A stretch of DNA of 64,000 nt from positions 5,162 to 69,161 of the forward strand of contig DAONDQ010000002.1 in assembly GCA_035402645.1 (NCBI GenBank). Direction: 5' to 3'. Positions within the stretch are counted from its first letter, which is position 1. Every line of letters begins with the position of its first letter. The notes under the pieces are model-generated. The model was not told the origin of the DNA. It ran no database searches and saw only the letters and a list, made by a program, of their open reading frames with translations. This DNA comes from DAONDQ01 sp035402645 (GTDB lineage: Bacteria > Cloacimonadota > Cloacimonadia > Cloacimonadales > DAONDQ01). Of the stretch, positions 34,996 through 44,654 are shown in pieces. The position numbers and the translations under genes were made by a program.

Positions 34996-37900
34996 CTACT
35001 TCACCATCACCATTTTCTTCATGATGGTTTTATTTCCAGTTGTCAGGCGATAGAAATAGACTCCTGAAGAAACAGATTTGTCATGATCGTCCGTACCATA
35101 CCAGGTGATCTCATGGTTGCCTGCAGTTTGTCTATCATCCAGCAGTGTCCTGACCTTCTGTCCTTTCACGTTATAGATATCAAGTTTCACATTTGCCTGT
35201 ACAGGTAATGTGTATTTAATGGTTGTTTCAGGATTGAAGGGATTGGGGTAGTTCTGTGACAAAGAGAACAATGTTGCAGGTGTAGTCGGATCATGTGTTC
35301 CAACAGTCTCATTGTTCAGTTTTTGAAGGTAAAGACCTTTTATGTCTGAATTACTGGTACTTTGATTATCGAGCCTGTTGGCATATTCTGCCCAGGCAAT
35401 ATATGCATTCTCACCATGTGAGACAATGTTGGATGAACGTATGAACGGGAAGGGTGTGTGAATCAAAGAACCATTTGCAGAACCGATAAGGATGCCATTG
35501 TCAGCCATATACAGATTGTGCAGAATGGATTCACCGCTGTTCGTGACAACTGTGAACAGGTAACCGCCATTATCAAATCTGCACCCGCTGAGATCATCGA
35601 AATAACTGACATTGGGTGTGCCCAAGAAAGGTGTATTATCAGCTATCATGGTTCCAGCATGATCGTATATCTTGCTCAGCAGTCCTGAAGCGGGTTGTGA
35701 CTCGATACTCCAGCAGAACAGGATTTGATTATCTGATAGGATTTGAAGACGCTGGAAGAGTTCTGTGCTCTGGTCAAAGACCACAATGCTATTCGGATTC
35801 CACATGACCTGTCCGTTTGCGGAGATTTTCTGTGCATATAGCTGATAACTTACAGCACTCCTGTTATCCAGCCACGAGAGGTAAACACCTTCTTCATCAG
35901 ATGAGATCAGAGGTTCGTATTGTGAGTTGTAAGCTTCATAATCATCCACATTCCTACCGTACTGAGGCCATCCAGGAGCAGCAATGCCTTCAGGTGTCAG
36001 GTGCTGCACTTTCAAACGCATGCCCGAATCATCATATTCGGTCCAAGTAAAGTACCTGCCTGAACTAACCATGTTTACTTCATAAACCCACCGATCCGGA
36101 TCGGATATATGAACACAATCGGCAGACCACTGCAACTGACCGTTCACAACCTTCTGCCCCATGATGGCGCTATTCGGGTCATCCTTGTTATCGAATCTGA
36201 TCCAGGCAAAGTAATAGGCACCGTCTTGATACGTGATACAAGGCATGATTTGCGAGATGGATTGAGGTCCGGATATATTCAGTCCATTCTCGCCCCAGAG
36301 CGGGTTACCCTGTGCATCGATCAACTGGGCTCTAAGACTGAATTCCGGGTTGGCATTCACTTCCCAGGCAATTGCCACTTCGTCGTTTTCTCCAAGGCAT
36401 ACGGTGTAATGCGATTCATAAGGGCTTAGATAAGCATTCAGCGATCTTCCGTTCACTTCCAAAAGGGGAACACCTTCTTCATTGATGATCTGGTAATAAA
36501 TACAATTACGATCATTGAAACGCTTGTCCTGCCAGAAAACGATGGTATCATTACTTCTATGGAGAGTTTTTACGGATGTAAAATCTATCGAATTGGATAT
36601 ACCATATATGATGGATTTTCCTCCATTGTCGAGTTGTGCAGTTCCGTTTACGTTATAAAGCTGAGAATATATACCTGCATTCCCGTTCCTGAAATCCCAC
36701 CAGGAGATATGGAGCGAATTACCATTCACCAGCAGGTTGAAATCCGTATCGTATTTGGCATATTCGGTTGTCAGGACTCCCTGCTCCCCAAACATCATGG
36801 AGTTATCAGCCCCGATATGAAAGGCATGAATGCTCGTTATGAGCGGATCTTCCATGGACTGGTAACGATAGGCTATATAACAGCCGCCATTCATATCGCT
36901 CACCAGGGTATAGGGCAGAGTCCTGTTGCAAATAATGGATAGCGGGAGTGTTATTGGACTTCCATCCAAGGTTCCATCACCGTTGCATTTCTGGAACATC
37001 AGGTTCTTTTCATACGTGATGTCATCAACAACTTCCCACGTGACGTCGATCTTGTTATCGAGTGTCACTGCGCATTGGGAGTTCAATACATGCTTTCCAG
37101 TAATATATGTGTCAGGGATAAGAGGTTCATCCCAGTATGTATGAGCGCTGCTGTCGATTCTTTGCATACTGATATGGTTTTCATCTCCATCATAGTAGTT
37201 CCAAGTATAGATATAGGAAGCGGCAAGATAAGGTTTGAGAGATGTGAGTGTGACCTTGCTGTGTCCGGGATCGATCTGCAGGGGAATATCCCACGACATA
37301 TTCCCGTAATCGTTATAGTGATTGATAAATGAATAGACATTGCCACCGTGCTTATAGTTGTAACCCATCATGAATCCGTTGTAGGTATCATTGACTACCA
37401 GGGCATTGGTATCATCATAAGGCATGAATGTAAGCTGTTTCCCTTCGGTAGTCCATTGCTGCGCCCCTAATGAATTCAGGCATTGCCCGTATATATCGAG
37501 ATTGTTGTTGCGGTAATCTTCCCAGAAGATATAGACACGACCATTATTGCCCGCTACCAGTTTCAAATCATATTTATAGTTCACTGATGAATTCACCAGC
37601 TTCTTACCGGTTTGCCAAATCACGGTTCCGTTCAGATTGATTCTCTGCGCATAGATATTTCCGTAGGAATTCTCGGAATAATCGATCCAGCAAATGACCA
37701 GTTCAAAGGTGCTCGCCCTGACAATGCACGGGAATTGCTGATTTCCACCACCATTATCCAGTGCCAGTGGCTCGAGCCATAAAGGATTTCCCTGCTTGCT
37801 GAATTCCTGGCAATAAACCATCCTCGAACCGGTATGCATATCTGACCAGGTGTAGATGACATTGCCGTCATTGGTTTCAGCAGCATTACCCTTCCATTGG

Positions 37901-38004
37901 ATGTCATCACCATGCCGGATGCATGTGGGTGTATTCCATACTTCTGATGCGGAAAGTGAAATGATGAATGTGAAAATAGCGAAACAAAGGACAACAAATC
38001 TCAT
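34996..38004 (-). CDS. large secreted protein with C-terminal sorting domain, paralogue B
   Basis: 1002 residues from ATG 38004, preceded by GGAGGCTATT; a longer frame to 38049 is rejected. Signal peptide MRFVVLCFAIFTFIISLSA. The same repeat pattern as paralogue A is present (NIYAQRINLNGTVIW, SLRAQLIDAQGNPLWGENG) and the same FlgD-like sorting domain (NYPNPFNPETT ... KKMVMVK). Bodies of A and B are only moderately similar, whereas the last ~100 residues and the DNA downstream are almost identical, which suggests that the 3' ends are kept alike by gene conversion or were recently copied. Function unknown, probably cell-surface. Confidence 0.85.
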   Translation of the reverse strand: MRFVVLCFAIFTFIISLSASEVWNTPTCIRHGDDIQWKGNAAETNDGNVIYTWSDMHTGSRMVYCQEFSKQGNPLWLEPLALDNGGGNQQFPCIVRASTFELVICWIDYSENSYGNIYAQRINLNGTVIWQTGKKLVNSSVNYKYDLKLVAGNNGRVYIFWEDYRNNNLDIYGQCLNSLGAQQWTTEGKQLTFMPYDDTNALVVNDTYNGFMMGYNYKHGGNVYSFINHYNDYGNMSWDIPLQIDPGHSKVTLTSLKPYLAASYIYTWNYYDGDENHISMQRIDSSAHTYWDEPLIPDTYITGKHVLNSQCAVTLDNKIDVTWEVVDDITYEKNLMFQKCNGDGTLDGSPITLPLSIICNRTLPYTLVSDMNGGCYIAYRYQSMEDPLITSIHAFHIGADNSMMFGEQGVLTTEYAKYDTDFNLLVNGNSLHISWWDFRNGNAGIYSQLYNVNGTAQLDNGGKSIIYGISNSIDFTSVKTLHRSNDTIVFWQDKRFNDRNCIYYQIINEEGVPLLEVNGRSLNAYLSPYESHYTVCLGENDEVAIAWEVNANPEFSLRAQLIDAQGNPLWGENGLNISGPQSISQIMPCITYQDGAYYFAWIRFDNKDDPNSAIMGQKVVNGQLQWSADCVHISDPDRWVYEVNMVSSGRYFTWTEYDDSGMRLKVQHLTPEGIAAPGWPQYGRNVDDYEAYNSQYEPLISSDEEGVYLSWLDNRSAVSYQLYAQKISANGQVMWNPNSIVVFDQSTELFQRLQILSDNQILFCWSIESQPASGLLSKIYDHAGTMIADNTPFLGTPNVSYFDDLSGCRFDNGGYLFTVVTNSGESILHNLYMADNGILIGSANGSLIHTPFPFIRSSNIVSHGENAYIAWAEYANRLDNQSTSNSDIKGLYLQKLNNETVGTHDPTTPATLFSLSQNYPNPFNPETTIKYTLPVQANVKLDIYNVKGQKVRTLLDDRQTAGNHEITWYGTDDHDKSVSSGVYFYRLTTGNKTIMKKMVMVK

Positions 38005-38154
38005 AATAGCCTCCGTACAGATCGTGAATTTCCAAACATATTTATTCATGTAATAAATGTTCCTTATTCATATGAAAGTTGAAATATGGTTGTAAAGGTT
38101 GAAGATATTCATTAGAAATTCAATATGGCAAAACGGGACGACCGGAATGGTGCC

Positions 38155-38442
38155 CTTGGAACACCTCACCAGTGAGGTGGTTTGATGCACCCCGTGCATC
38201 ATAAAAGAATGGGCGGACATAACGATTTATATGAATAACCATAGACATTCCCATGGTTATCCAATGGAAAAGCAATGGCAATCCTATGGCATTCCAATCT
38301 CGAGGGATTGGAAAGAGATTGGTATGGGATTGGAATCCCATTGGAAAGGGATTGGTATCTTTAATGATATTCTTTGAAATGCGATAAAACACTCTTGGAA
38401 CGCCTCACCCCGTGAGGTGGTTTGATGCACTCTGTGCATCAT
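38155..38442. repeat. two direct copies of a hairpin element flanking an 11 bp array
   Basis: Copies at 38155-38203 and 38395-38442 share CTTGGAACRCCTCACC, two small hairpins (CCTCAC../GTGAGG and GATGCAC../GTGCATC) and the link TGGTTTGATGCAC. The 38250-38359 array lies between them. Together they fill most of the 656 bp between paralogue B and the defence genes. The last ~200 bp before 38661 are AT-rich and probably hold the promoter, but no clear -35/-10 pair stands out. Confidence 0.7.
38250..38359. repeat. 11 bp tandem array (xxATTGGxxxx), ten units
   Basis: Exactly ten 11-base units, for example CCCATGGTTAT, CCAATGGAAAA, GCAATGGCAAT, CCTATGGCATT, GGATTGGAAAG, AGATTGGTATG, GGATTGGAATC, CCATTGGAAAG, GGATTGGTATC. 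Period is constant while the sequence drifts from (A/T)ATGG to ATTGG. Confidence 0.8.
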
Positions 38443-38660
38443 GGGGGCTGTGTGAAGATAGCACAATTTGAAAGGTATGAATCACAATTGAATATTGTAA
38501 CCTGAAGAGTATAATGTAAAGCAGGACTCCGTTCCTGCTGAGATGGTTGATGCGACCAGGATGGTCCCCCGTTTCTTTAACAACAAATAATACTTGCCAA
38601 AATAAAAGTATTTATTTGTTTCTCACTTATTATGATAACAATTAATACATGGGAGGGAAG

Positions 38661-40874
38661 ATGAAGATTTCAAGAATAGACATTCAGAATTTTAGGAAAC
38701 TCAAATCATGTAGTATTGATTTTGGTGATAGAGAAACAGTCTTTGTAGGGGCTAATAATAGCGGTAAAACATCTGCTATGGATGCTTTGATTTACTTTTT
38801 AGCACAAAAAAACAAATTTAAGACAACTGATTTTACACTATCAAACTGGAACCAAATAAATCAGATTGGTATAAAATGGATAGAAAATGAAAAAGATAAA
38901 GTAGATTTCGCAGTAGATTCATGGCGCATCTTTTCTCCGTTTATGGATGTCTGGATTGATGTTGATGATAATCAAATAAACTATGTAAGTCATCTTATCC
39001 CTACGCTTAGCTGGAAAGGTGGTACACTTGGGGTAAGGCTGAGTTATGAACCCAAAAACGTTGAGAGCTTATATAAAGACTTTGTAGAAAAGTTTAATGA
39101 AACTAAGAATGCAAAGGACTTGAGTGAAGAAGGTGATTCATTGAACTTATGGCCTTCTTCCATGAAAGAATATCTTGATGAAGAACTACAAAATCAATTT
39201 ACAATAAAAGCATATCTTCTAGATCCTATTAGATTTGATGAGACAATTGTTCATCCACCATTTCTATATAATGATAGTATGCAGATTGATGGTGAACCCT
39301 TTAAAGGACTAATCAAAATTGACACTATTAATGCTCAAAGAGAGTTAAGTGATGTTAATAGAGATGAAGGATCCTCGTTAAGAACATCAGATAAGTTATC
39401 ATCCCAATTAAAGGATTACTATCAAAAACATCTCGACCCATATAATTCTCCTGATAGTAGTGATATTGCTGTATTGAAAGCTATTGATGAGGCTACTCAG
39501 AAATTTGATATTAAACTAAATCAAAGCTTTGCAAAAGCTTTGACAGAGCTTCAAGAACTGGGTTATCCGGGATTGAGTGATCCCAAAATTGAACTTACTT
39601 CAAAGGTTAATCCAATCGAACTGTTGGATCATGATACTGCAGTAAAGTACTCGATAGGCAAAAAAAGTGATCGTGGAGATCCCATCATTTCATTACCAGC
39701 TCAGCATAATGGTCTTGGTTATCAGAATTTGATTTCTATAGTATTTAAACTTATTCGATTTAGGGATGAATGGATGAGGATTGGAAAATCAAAGAACGAT
39801 AGTGACCCGATAGAACCGCTTCATATAGTCCTAATTGAAGAACCTGAAGCACACTTACATGCTCAAGTCCAACAAGTCTTTGTTAGAAAAGCATATAAGG
39901 TGCTTAGGAATCATGAACGCCTTGGAGAGAAGATAGCATATCAAACGCAAATGGTTGTAAGTACTCATTCAAGTCATATTGCACATGAAATTGATTTTGG
40001 AAAGCTTAGGTATTTTAAAAAGATTAAAATGGAACGTAGCGAAGATGTTCCATATGCCAATATTATAAACTTATCTACTACTTTTGGGAACTACAATGAG
40101 ACTTCAAAGTTTGCAACCAGATATTTGAAAACCACTCATTGTGATCTTTTCTTTGCGGATGCTGTAATACTTGTTGAGGGTTCTGCAGAAAAAATGTTGT
40201 TTCCATATTTCATTAAAAAAGAATTCAATTTCTTAGAAACAAGGTATATCTCAATTTTGGAAATAGGTGGAAGCCATGCACACAGACTTAAGGAACTAAT
40301 TGAGATATTAGGTATTTTCACATTAGTAGTAACTGATATTGATACTATAAATGAGTTTTCTTCTAACAAGGAGCAACCTGCTCGTAATTTAAGATATAGA
40401 ACAAGGAACAATACTCTAAAAAATTGGATTCCTAAAAAAGAACAATACGATGATCTTCTTGCTTGTAGTGAAACTGATAAGATAGTTAAAAATGTTAGAG
40501 TAGCATATCAGACATCTTTTATGATAGACTTTTGTGATTCTAAGCATGAAGTATTTCCCTACACATTTGAGGATTCACTTGTATTGTCAAATATTGATTT
40601 GTTTAAAAATCTTAGTAATGCAACCGGTTTGCTAAATGAGATGATTAAATCTATTAACAAGGAATCGTTTGATGACATGAATGAAAATTTGTTCAAAGCT
40701 CTTTCGGAGGTCGGGAAAGCAGATATGGCATTGAATCTTTTGTATCTAAAAGATCCTGAAGAGCTAGTACCTCCATTTTACATCGCAGAAGGTCTGAAAT
40801 GGTTGGAAAAATGTCTGTCTAAAATCGACGATGAATTTGAAGTCATTGAGGATAAAGAAGATGGAACAGAGTAA
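38661..40874 (+). CDS. OLD-family ATPase/TOPRIM nuclease (Gabija GajA-like)
   Basis: 737 residues from ATG 38661; GGGAGGG lies just before, and an ATG at 38649 is a weaker alternative. The N-terminal ATPase has Walker A GANNSGKTS (K36), IVLIEEPEAHLH (Walker B with catalytic Glu) and VSTHSSHIA (switch His). The C-terminal TOPRIM domain has the catalytic Glu E506 in LVEGSAEK and the DxD pair D559/D561 in VVTDIDTIN. This order is that of class 2 OLD nucleases such as GajA, which nick DNA when nucleotides are depleted during phage infection. It is longer than the reference GajA (~580 residues). The gene is visibly richer in A+T than its neighbours, suggesting horizontal transfer, and overlaps the helicase gene by 14 bases. 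Confidence 0.88.
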   Translation: MKISRIDIQNFRKLKSCSIDFGDRETVFVGANNSGKTSAMDALIYFLAQKNKFKTTDFTLSNWNQINQIGIKWIENEKDKVDFAVDSWRIFSPFMDVWIDVDDNQINYVSHLIPTLSWKGGTLGVRLSYEPKNVESLYKDFVEKFNETKNAKDLSEEGDSLNLWPSSMKEYLDEELQNQFTIKAYLLDPIRFDETIVHPPFLYNDSMQIDGEPFKGLIKIDTINAQRELSDVNRDEGSSLRTSDKLSSQLKDYYQKHLDPYNSPDSSDIAVLKAIDEATQKFDIKLNQSFAKALTELQELGYPGLSDPKIELTSKVNPIELLDHDTAVKYSIGKKSDRGDPIISLPAQHNGLGYQNLISIVFKLIRFRDEWMRIGKSKNDSDPIEPLHIVLIEEPEAHLHAQVQQVFVRKAYKVLRNHERLGEKIAYQTQMVVSTHSSHIAHEIDFGKLRYFKKIKMERSEDVPYANIINLSTTFGNYNETSKFATRYLKTTHCDLFFADAVILVEGSAEKMLFPYFIKKEFNFLETRYISILEIGGSHAHRLKELIEILGIFTLVVTDIDTINEFSSNKEQPARNLRYRTRNNTLKNWIPKKEQYDDLLACSETDKIVKNVRVAYQTSFMIDFCDSKHEVFPYTFEDSLVLSNIDLFKNLSNATGLLNEMIKSINKESFDDMNENLFKALSEVGKADMALNLLYLKDPEELVPPFYIAEGLKWLEKCLSKIDDEFEVIEDKEDGTE

Positions 40875-42708
40875 TATTTTTCCAGATGTTTATAACCAGA
40901 TTTATCAATGCTTGAGCATAAAAAATCCTAAAAGCTTTTTCTTATTTGCTGGTGCAGGAACAGGAAAAACTAGAGCCTTGGTTCATACTCTTAAACAGTT
41001 TCGTTTAGAACAAGGGAAGCAATTACGTTTATGTGGGAAAAAAGTAGCAGTCATAACATATACAAATGCTGCATGTGATGAGATTAAAAGCAGGTTAGAA
41101 TATGATGATACATTTGTAATTTCTACGATACATAGTTTTTCATGGGATTTGATTAAACCATTTCAAAACGATATTAGAGATTGGGTAAAAAGAAATTTAG
41201 AGATTGATATCATAGAGTTAGTAGAAAAACAAAGTAAAGGAAGATCGAGTAAGGTTTCTTCTGAACGTGAGCTTCAGATTGAATCAAAACAAAAGCGTCT
41301 AGAATATCTTGATCATATAGAAAAATTTACTTATGAACCTAATGGACTCAATGATACAAAGGATTCATTGAATCATAATGAAGTTATTAGCATGACTGCG
41401 GAGTTCCTGGCAAAAAAGGATTTGTTACAAAAAATCCTAATTCAACAGTATCCAATTTTACTTATTGATGAAAGCCAGGATACAAAAAAAGAGTTAATTG
41501 AAGCTTTTTTCCAGATACAAACAAAATATTCTCATTCATTTTCCCTAGGATTATTAGGGGATACTATGCAAAGAATTTATTTTGATGGAAAGCCAGATCT
41601 TGGAAAATTTTTACCGGATGATTGGTTAAAACCAAATTTGAAGATCAATTATAGAAGCGCAAAAAGAATTATTGTTTTGATTAACAGAATTCGTTCAGAA
41701 CAAGCTCAAATTCCATCAGAAGGGAAAGAAGAAGGATTTGTTCGTTTTTTTATCGTAAATGTAAAAGGAGATCTTGATAAAAACAGTATAGAGCAAGGAA
41801 TAATGAAGAACATGGAAGCCATCACACAAGATGAAGGCTGGCTTAGAGAAGTCAAGATACTTACACTTGAACACAATATGGCAGCAAGACGAGGAGGTTT
41901 TATAGAGTTTTTTGAACCTTTATATAGAATTGAAAAATGTAAAAAAGGATTACTTGATGGTACTTTGCCATGTGTATCCCTTTTTCTACAACAAATTATA
42001 CCATTGCTTAAAGCTAAGGAAAGCAAGAACGAATTTTCCGTAGCCCAGATTATGAGAAAATATTCACCTTTACTTAATTTAAAAGATTTTGAAGCCAGTT
42101 CCAAACAAATAGATAATATAAAGCAAGCCGATAATGGTGTCAGAGATTTGTTTAATCTAGTAAATGGAGTTAACAAACCAACGCTACTGGAAATTCTAAA
42201 GAAAATCAAATCTTCGAACCTATTTAATATACCGGATTTTCTACTGCCAATTTTGAATTGTAATCAATTTGATTCGTATATTACCGCTAATGAATCTGAT
42301 AAGGATGAAGAGCTAGAAGCGTGGAGACAAGCTTTAAGCTGTAGAATTGAACAAGTTATTAATTATGGTGTATATATATCTGATGAATCAAGGTTTGGCA
42401 CCCACCAAGGGATCAAAGGCCTAGAATTTCCTCGAGTAATGGTTGTAATGGATGATGATGAAGCTCGCGGGTTCTGGTTCAGCTATGATAAGCTCTTTGG
42501 GGTTAAAGGGATTAGCACTACAGATCAGAAGAATATCGATGAAGGAAAAGAAACTAGTATTGATAGGACAAGGCGTTTGTTTTATGTAACATGTAGTCGA
42601 GCTGAAAAGAGTTTGGCATTGGTTGCTTACACTTCTGACCCAAACAAAGTCAAGAATACAATCATTGATCATGGATGGTTTAATGAAAGTGAGATTGTAA
42701 CTATCTAA
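40861..42708 (+). CDS. UvrD/Rep-like helicase (Gabija GajB-like)
   Basis: 615 residues from ATG 40861, inside the end of the nuclease gene. All superfamily 1 motifs are present: AGAGTGKTR (K36), ITYTNAACDEIK (Ia), LLIDESQDT (II), LLGDTMQRIYF (III), INYRSAKRI (IV), HQGIKGLEFPRV (V) and RRLFYVTCSRAEKSL (VI). The ATPase should therefore be active. Between motifs IV and V lie ~240 residues without recognisable domain. In Gabija, GajB binds and unwinds DNA termini, hydrolyses ATP and activates GajA; the overlapping pair here fits that system. It is longer than the reference GajB (~490 residues). Confidence 0.88.
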   Translation: MEQSNIFPDVYNQIYQCLSIKNPKSFFLFAGAGTGKTRALVHTLKQFRLEQGKQLRLCGKKVAVITYTNAACDEIKSRLEYDDTFVISTIHSFSWDLIKPFQNDIRDWVKRNLEIDIIELVEKQSKGRSSKVSSERELQIESKQKRLEYLDHIEKFTYEPNGLNDTKDSLNHNEVISMTAEFLAKKDLLQKILIQQYPILLIDESQDTKKELIEAFFQIQTKYSHSFSLGLLGDTMQRIYFDGKPDLGKFLPDDWLKPNLKINYRSAKRIIVLINRIRSEQAQIPSEGKEEGFVRFFIVNVKGDLDKNSIEQGIMKNMEAITQDEGWLREVKILTLEHNMAARRGGFIEFFEPLYRIEKCKKGLLDGTLPCVSLFLQQIIPLLKAKESKNEFSVAQIMRKYSPLLNLKDFEASSKQIDNIKQADNGVRDLFNLVNGVNKPTLLEILKKIKSSNLFNIPDFLLPILNCNQFDSYITANESDKDEELEAWRQALSCRIEQVINYGVYISDESRFGTHQGIKGLEFPRVMVVMDDDEARGFWFSYDKLFGVKGISTTDQKNIDEGKETSIDRTRRLFYVTCSRAEKSLALVAYTSDPNKVKNTIIDHGWFNESEIVTI

Positions 42709-42821
42709 TGATTAATGCGAGAGTGATTAGAAATAACATCTTGTCGCGAATATTATATTATACGTATAATCATCATATAATTTTCACATTATGATATTTA
42801 TGTAATCATTTGTGATTTCTT

Positions 42822-43586
42822 ATGGAGGATTGCCTTATAAATAAGATGTATAAATATGTAAAATGGAATGAATACACATTCGATAGTATAAAGAATAATA
42901 CCCTATTTTTTTCAAAACCATCATGTTTTAATGACCCTTTTGATTTTGGTTTCTATGTAAATGAATCTGAATTTCACGATAAAACAATTTATGATGAATA
43001 CGGCAAACTAGATGAAAAGTTGAAAGATCAATTTCACCAAAATTTCTATGGTTATGTGCCTTATGGAACTTTATATGAAGATCTCAGACAGACAATAATA
43101 GATCTTTTCGCAGTATGTTGTTTTTCAAAAATAAAAGATAACATTCTAATGTTCTCGCACTACAGTGATCGACATCGTGGTATTTGTTTATGCTATGATT
43201 TTGATATTTTATTGGGTGAGAAACACGAATATTGGGATGTAGAATATAACAATGATTTTCCTGTTCTTGATGTGACGGATATATTAAACAGAGACAATGT
43301 TAAAAAGATATATGCTAATAAAGCTGTACATTGGAGTTATGAAAATGAAGTAAGACTGATTGAACACTGTACGGAAAGAAATGATATAAAACTAATTCCT
43401 GAAGGATTATTATGGAATTATCCAGAAAAAGCATTAGTTGAGGTAATAATTGGCTGTAAAATGAATGGTAAAAACATTAAGCAATTAAAGGATTTGTTAA
43501 GAAGTAAAAGTCATTATATTGAATTATACCAAGCATATATGAATTTAACAAAGTACAAACTGGAAAGTACAAAATTGGAATATTGA
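42822..43586 (+). CDS. DUF2971-family protein next to the Gabija-like pair
   Basis: 254 residues. The DUF2971 pattern is clear: MYKYVKWNEYTFDSIKNNTLFFSKPSCFNDPFD, split by the conserved FNDPFD, then FSHYSDRHRGICLCYDFD and WSYENEVRLI. The start may be 42822, which has no clear upstream site, or ATG 42846. The gene follows the helicase by 113 bp, shares its high A+T content, and ends the module. DUF2971 genes recur in defence islands, but their activity is not established. It might be a third component or an independent defence gene. Confidence 0.8.
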   Translation: MEDCLINKMYKYVKWNEYTFDSIKNNTLFFSKPSCFNDPFDFGFYVNESEFHDKTIYDEYGKLDEKLKDQFHQNFYGYVPYGTLYEDLRQTIIDLFAVCCFSKIKDNILMFSHYSDRHRGICLCYDFDILLGEKHEYWDVEYNNDFPVLDVTDILNRDNVKKIYANKAVHWSYENEVRLIEHCTERNDIKLIPEGLLWNYPEKALVEVIIGCKMNGKNIKQLKDLLRSKSHYIELYQAYMNLTKYKLESTKLEY

Positions 43587-44481
43587 AATTTTTTGAATTT
43601 TGATTTGGAGTTACATATAAGAAAATGTCAATAAACTTATACAAAAAAAACGCCAGACATTAAAATTACTGATAAGCTATTTAGGTAGTTTGAAGTTGAT
43701 TATATTTGAATTTGTTATATGGGTAGATATTGATCTTAACCATTAAGAAATATATTAAATTTGATATTTGTAATTGCATTACTGACAATTACCTGAGGTT
43801 TAATACAAATAGAGGACTAAAGAGTCAAATTCAATAAGTTTCTTTTACATATAAGATGTCGCCCTTACAGGGCTGAAAGGATTGTGGGGGCATCTTTTCC
43901 TGAGGTTGCGCTGCGCTTCACCTTAGGCTATGATATGTCACCCCTTCGGGGTTGATAAGGAAGACGATTCGTGTACCCATAGCTCACGCTATGGGCTAAA
44001 ATCTTTCACCATTTCATGGTTGAGGACAGACACATGGGTCTGTCCCTACATTTTTATTAAAAGTCAATAGATGCAGACCACAATAAATCAAACTCATCCG
44101 GTACAAGACCCCCCTACCCCCCTTCTCAAGAGGGGAAGTGCCACCTTCTCTTTATCCAAAGAGAAGGAACATGCAGATGGAGTCCTGGATTCCCGCCTTC
44201 GCGAGAATGACCGATAAGAAAAGGTTTCTTGTTACCTCTTTGGCGGACAAAGAAGTAAGATATGATGGGAAATTGATAAGGGTGTCACTCCTTTGGGGTT
44301 GATGAGGAAGACGATTCGTGGGTATGAAAACCCACTCCAATAACAGGTTAGGAAACCTGCGGTACGACTCTTCATCCCCTCTGCAACTTTTACTTCTTAC
44401 CTCTAACTTCTTAATTGAGCTAATCTGCTCTGCCATTCTTACTTCTTACTTCTTAGTTTTTAATTAACGAGAACAAACTCC
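43587..44481. other. noncoding repeat-rich region after the defence module
   Basis: The first ~260 bp are AT-rich without recognisable features. Then follow: a GTCGCCCTTACAGGGC hairpin near 43858; two copies of GTCAC(C/T)CCTT(C/T)GGGGTTGAT(A/G)AGGAAGACGATTCGTG (about 43937-43975 and 44283-44321); hairpins CCCATAGC/GCTATGGG (about 43978-43997) and GGACAGAC/GTCTGTCC near 44025-44046; the palindromic element at 44088-44167; a CTGGATTCCCGCCTTCGCGAGAATGAC palindrome (44186-44212); and 7 bp arrays (44386-44465: CTTTTAC, TTCTTAC, CTCTAAC; then TTCTTAC, TTCTTAC, TTCTTAG). Confidence 0.65.
44088..44167 (-). repeat. dispersed palindromic element, inverted copy with 33 bp insertion
   Basis: Read on the minus strand: CCTTCTCTTTGGATAAAGAGAAGG, GGCAC, a 33 bp C/G-rich insert (44105-44137), then GTACCGGATGAGTTTGA. 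The first stem is intact but uses T:A where copies A-D use C:G. Confidence 0.7.
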
Positions 44482-44510
44482 TTGACATGTTTTCTTCTCT
44501 CGAAAATATT
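44482..44510 (+). promoter_or_regulatory. candidate promoter of the 29-codon unit
   Basis: TTGACA at 44482-44487 and AATATT at 44505-44510 with a 17-base spacer. A transcript would begin near 44517. Confidence 0.5.
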
Positions 44511-44544
44511 CGCATCAAATAAATGAAAAGGACGGTAAAAAGAA

Positions 44545-44634
44545 ATGAAGAGCATTATCATTCTTCTTCAGACCCTCGCCGGTGTAGGTTTTATTGCCGG
44601 AAACAGGGAAAATCCGTCCATGGACAGCGTGTGA
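44545..44634 (+). CDS. candidate 29-residue leader peptide
   Basis: ATG 44545 to TGA 44632-44634, encoding a peptide beginning MKSIIILLQTLAGVGFIAG with a hydrophobic first half. The nearest purine-rich site (AAGGA) is ~12 bases upstream, so translation is uncertain. It lies between a promoter-like sequence and a strong terminator, ahead of the ABC exporter operon. It may be a leader peptide of an attenuator, a free small protein, or an untranslated part of a small RNA. Confidence 0.4.
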   Translation: MKSIIILLQTLAGVGFIAGNRENPSMDSV

Positions 44635-44654
44635 TTTAGGTAAAATAGATTTCG

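Noticed and set aside
43587..44481. Insertion sequence or transposon end beside the defence module
   Set aside because: No transposase frame, no terminal inverted repeats and no target duplication; only short dispersed hairpins are present.
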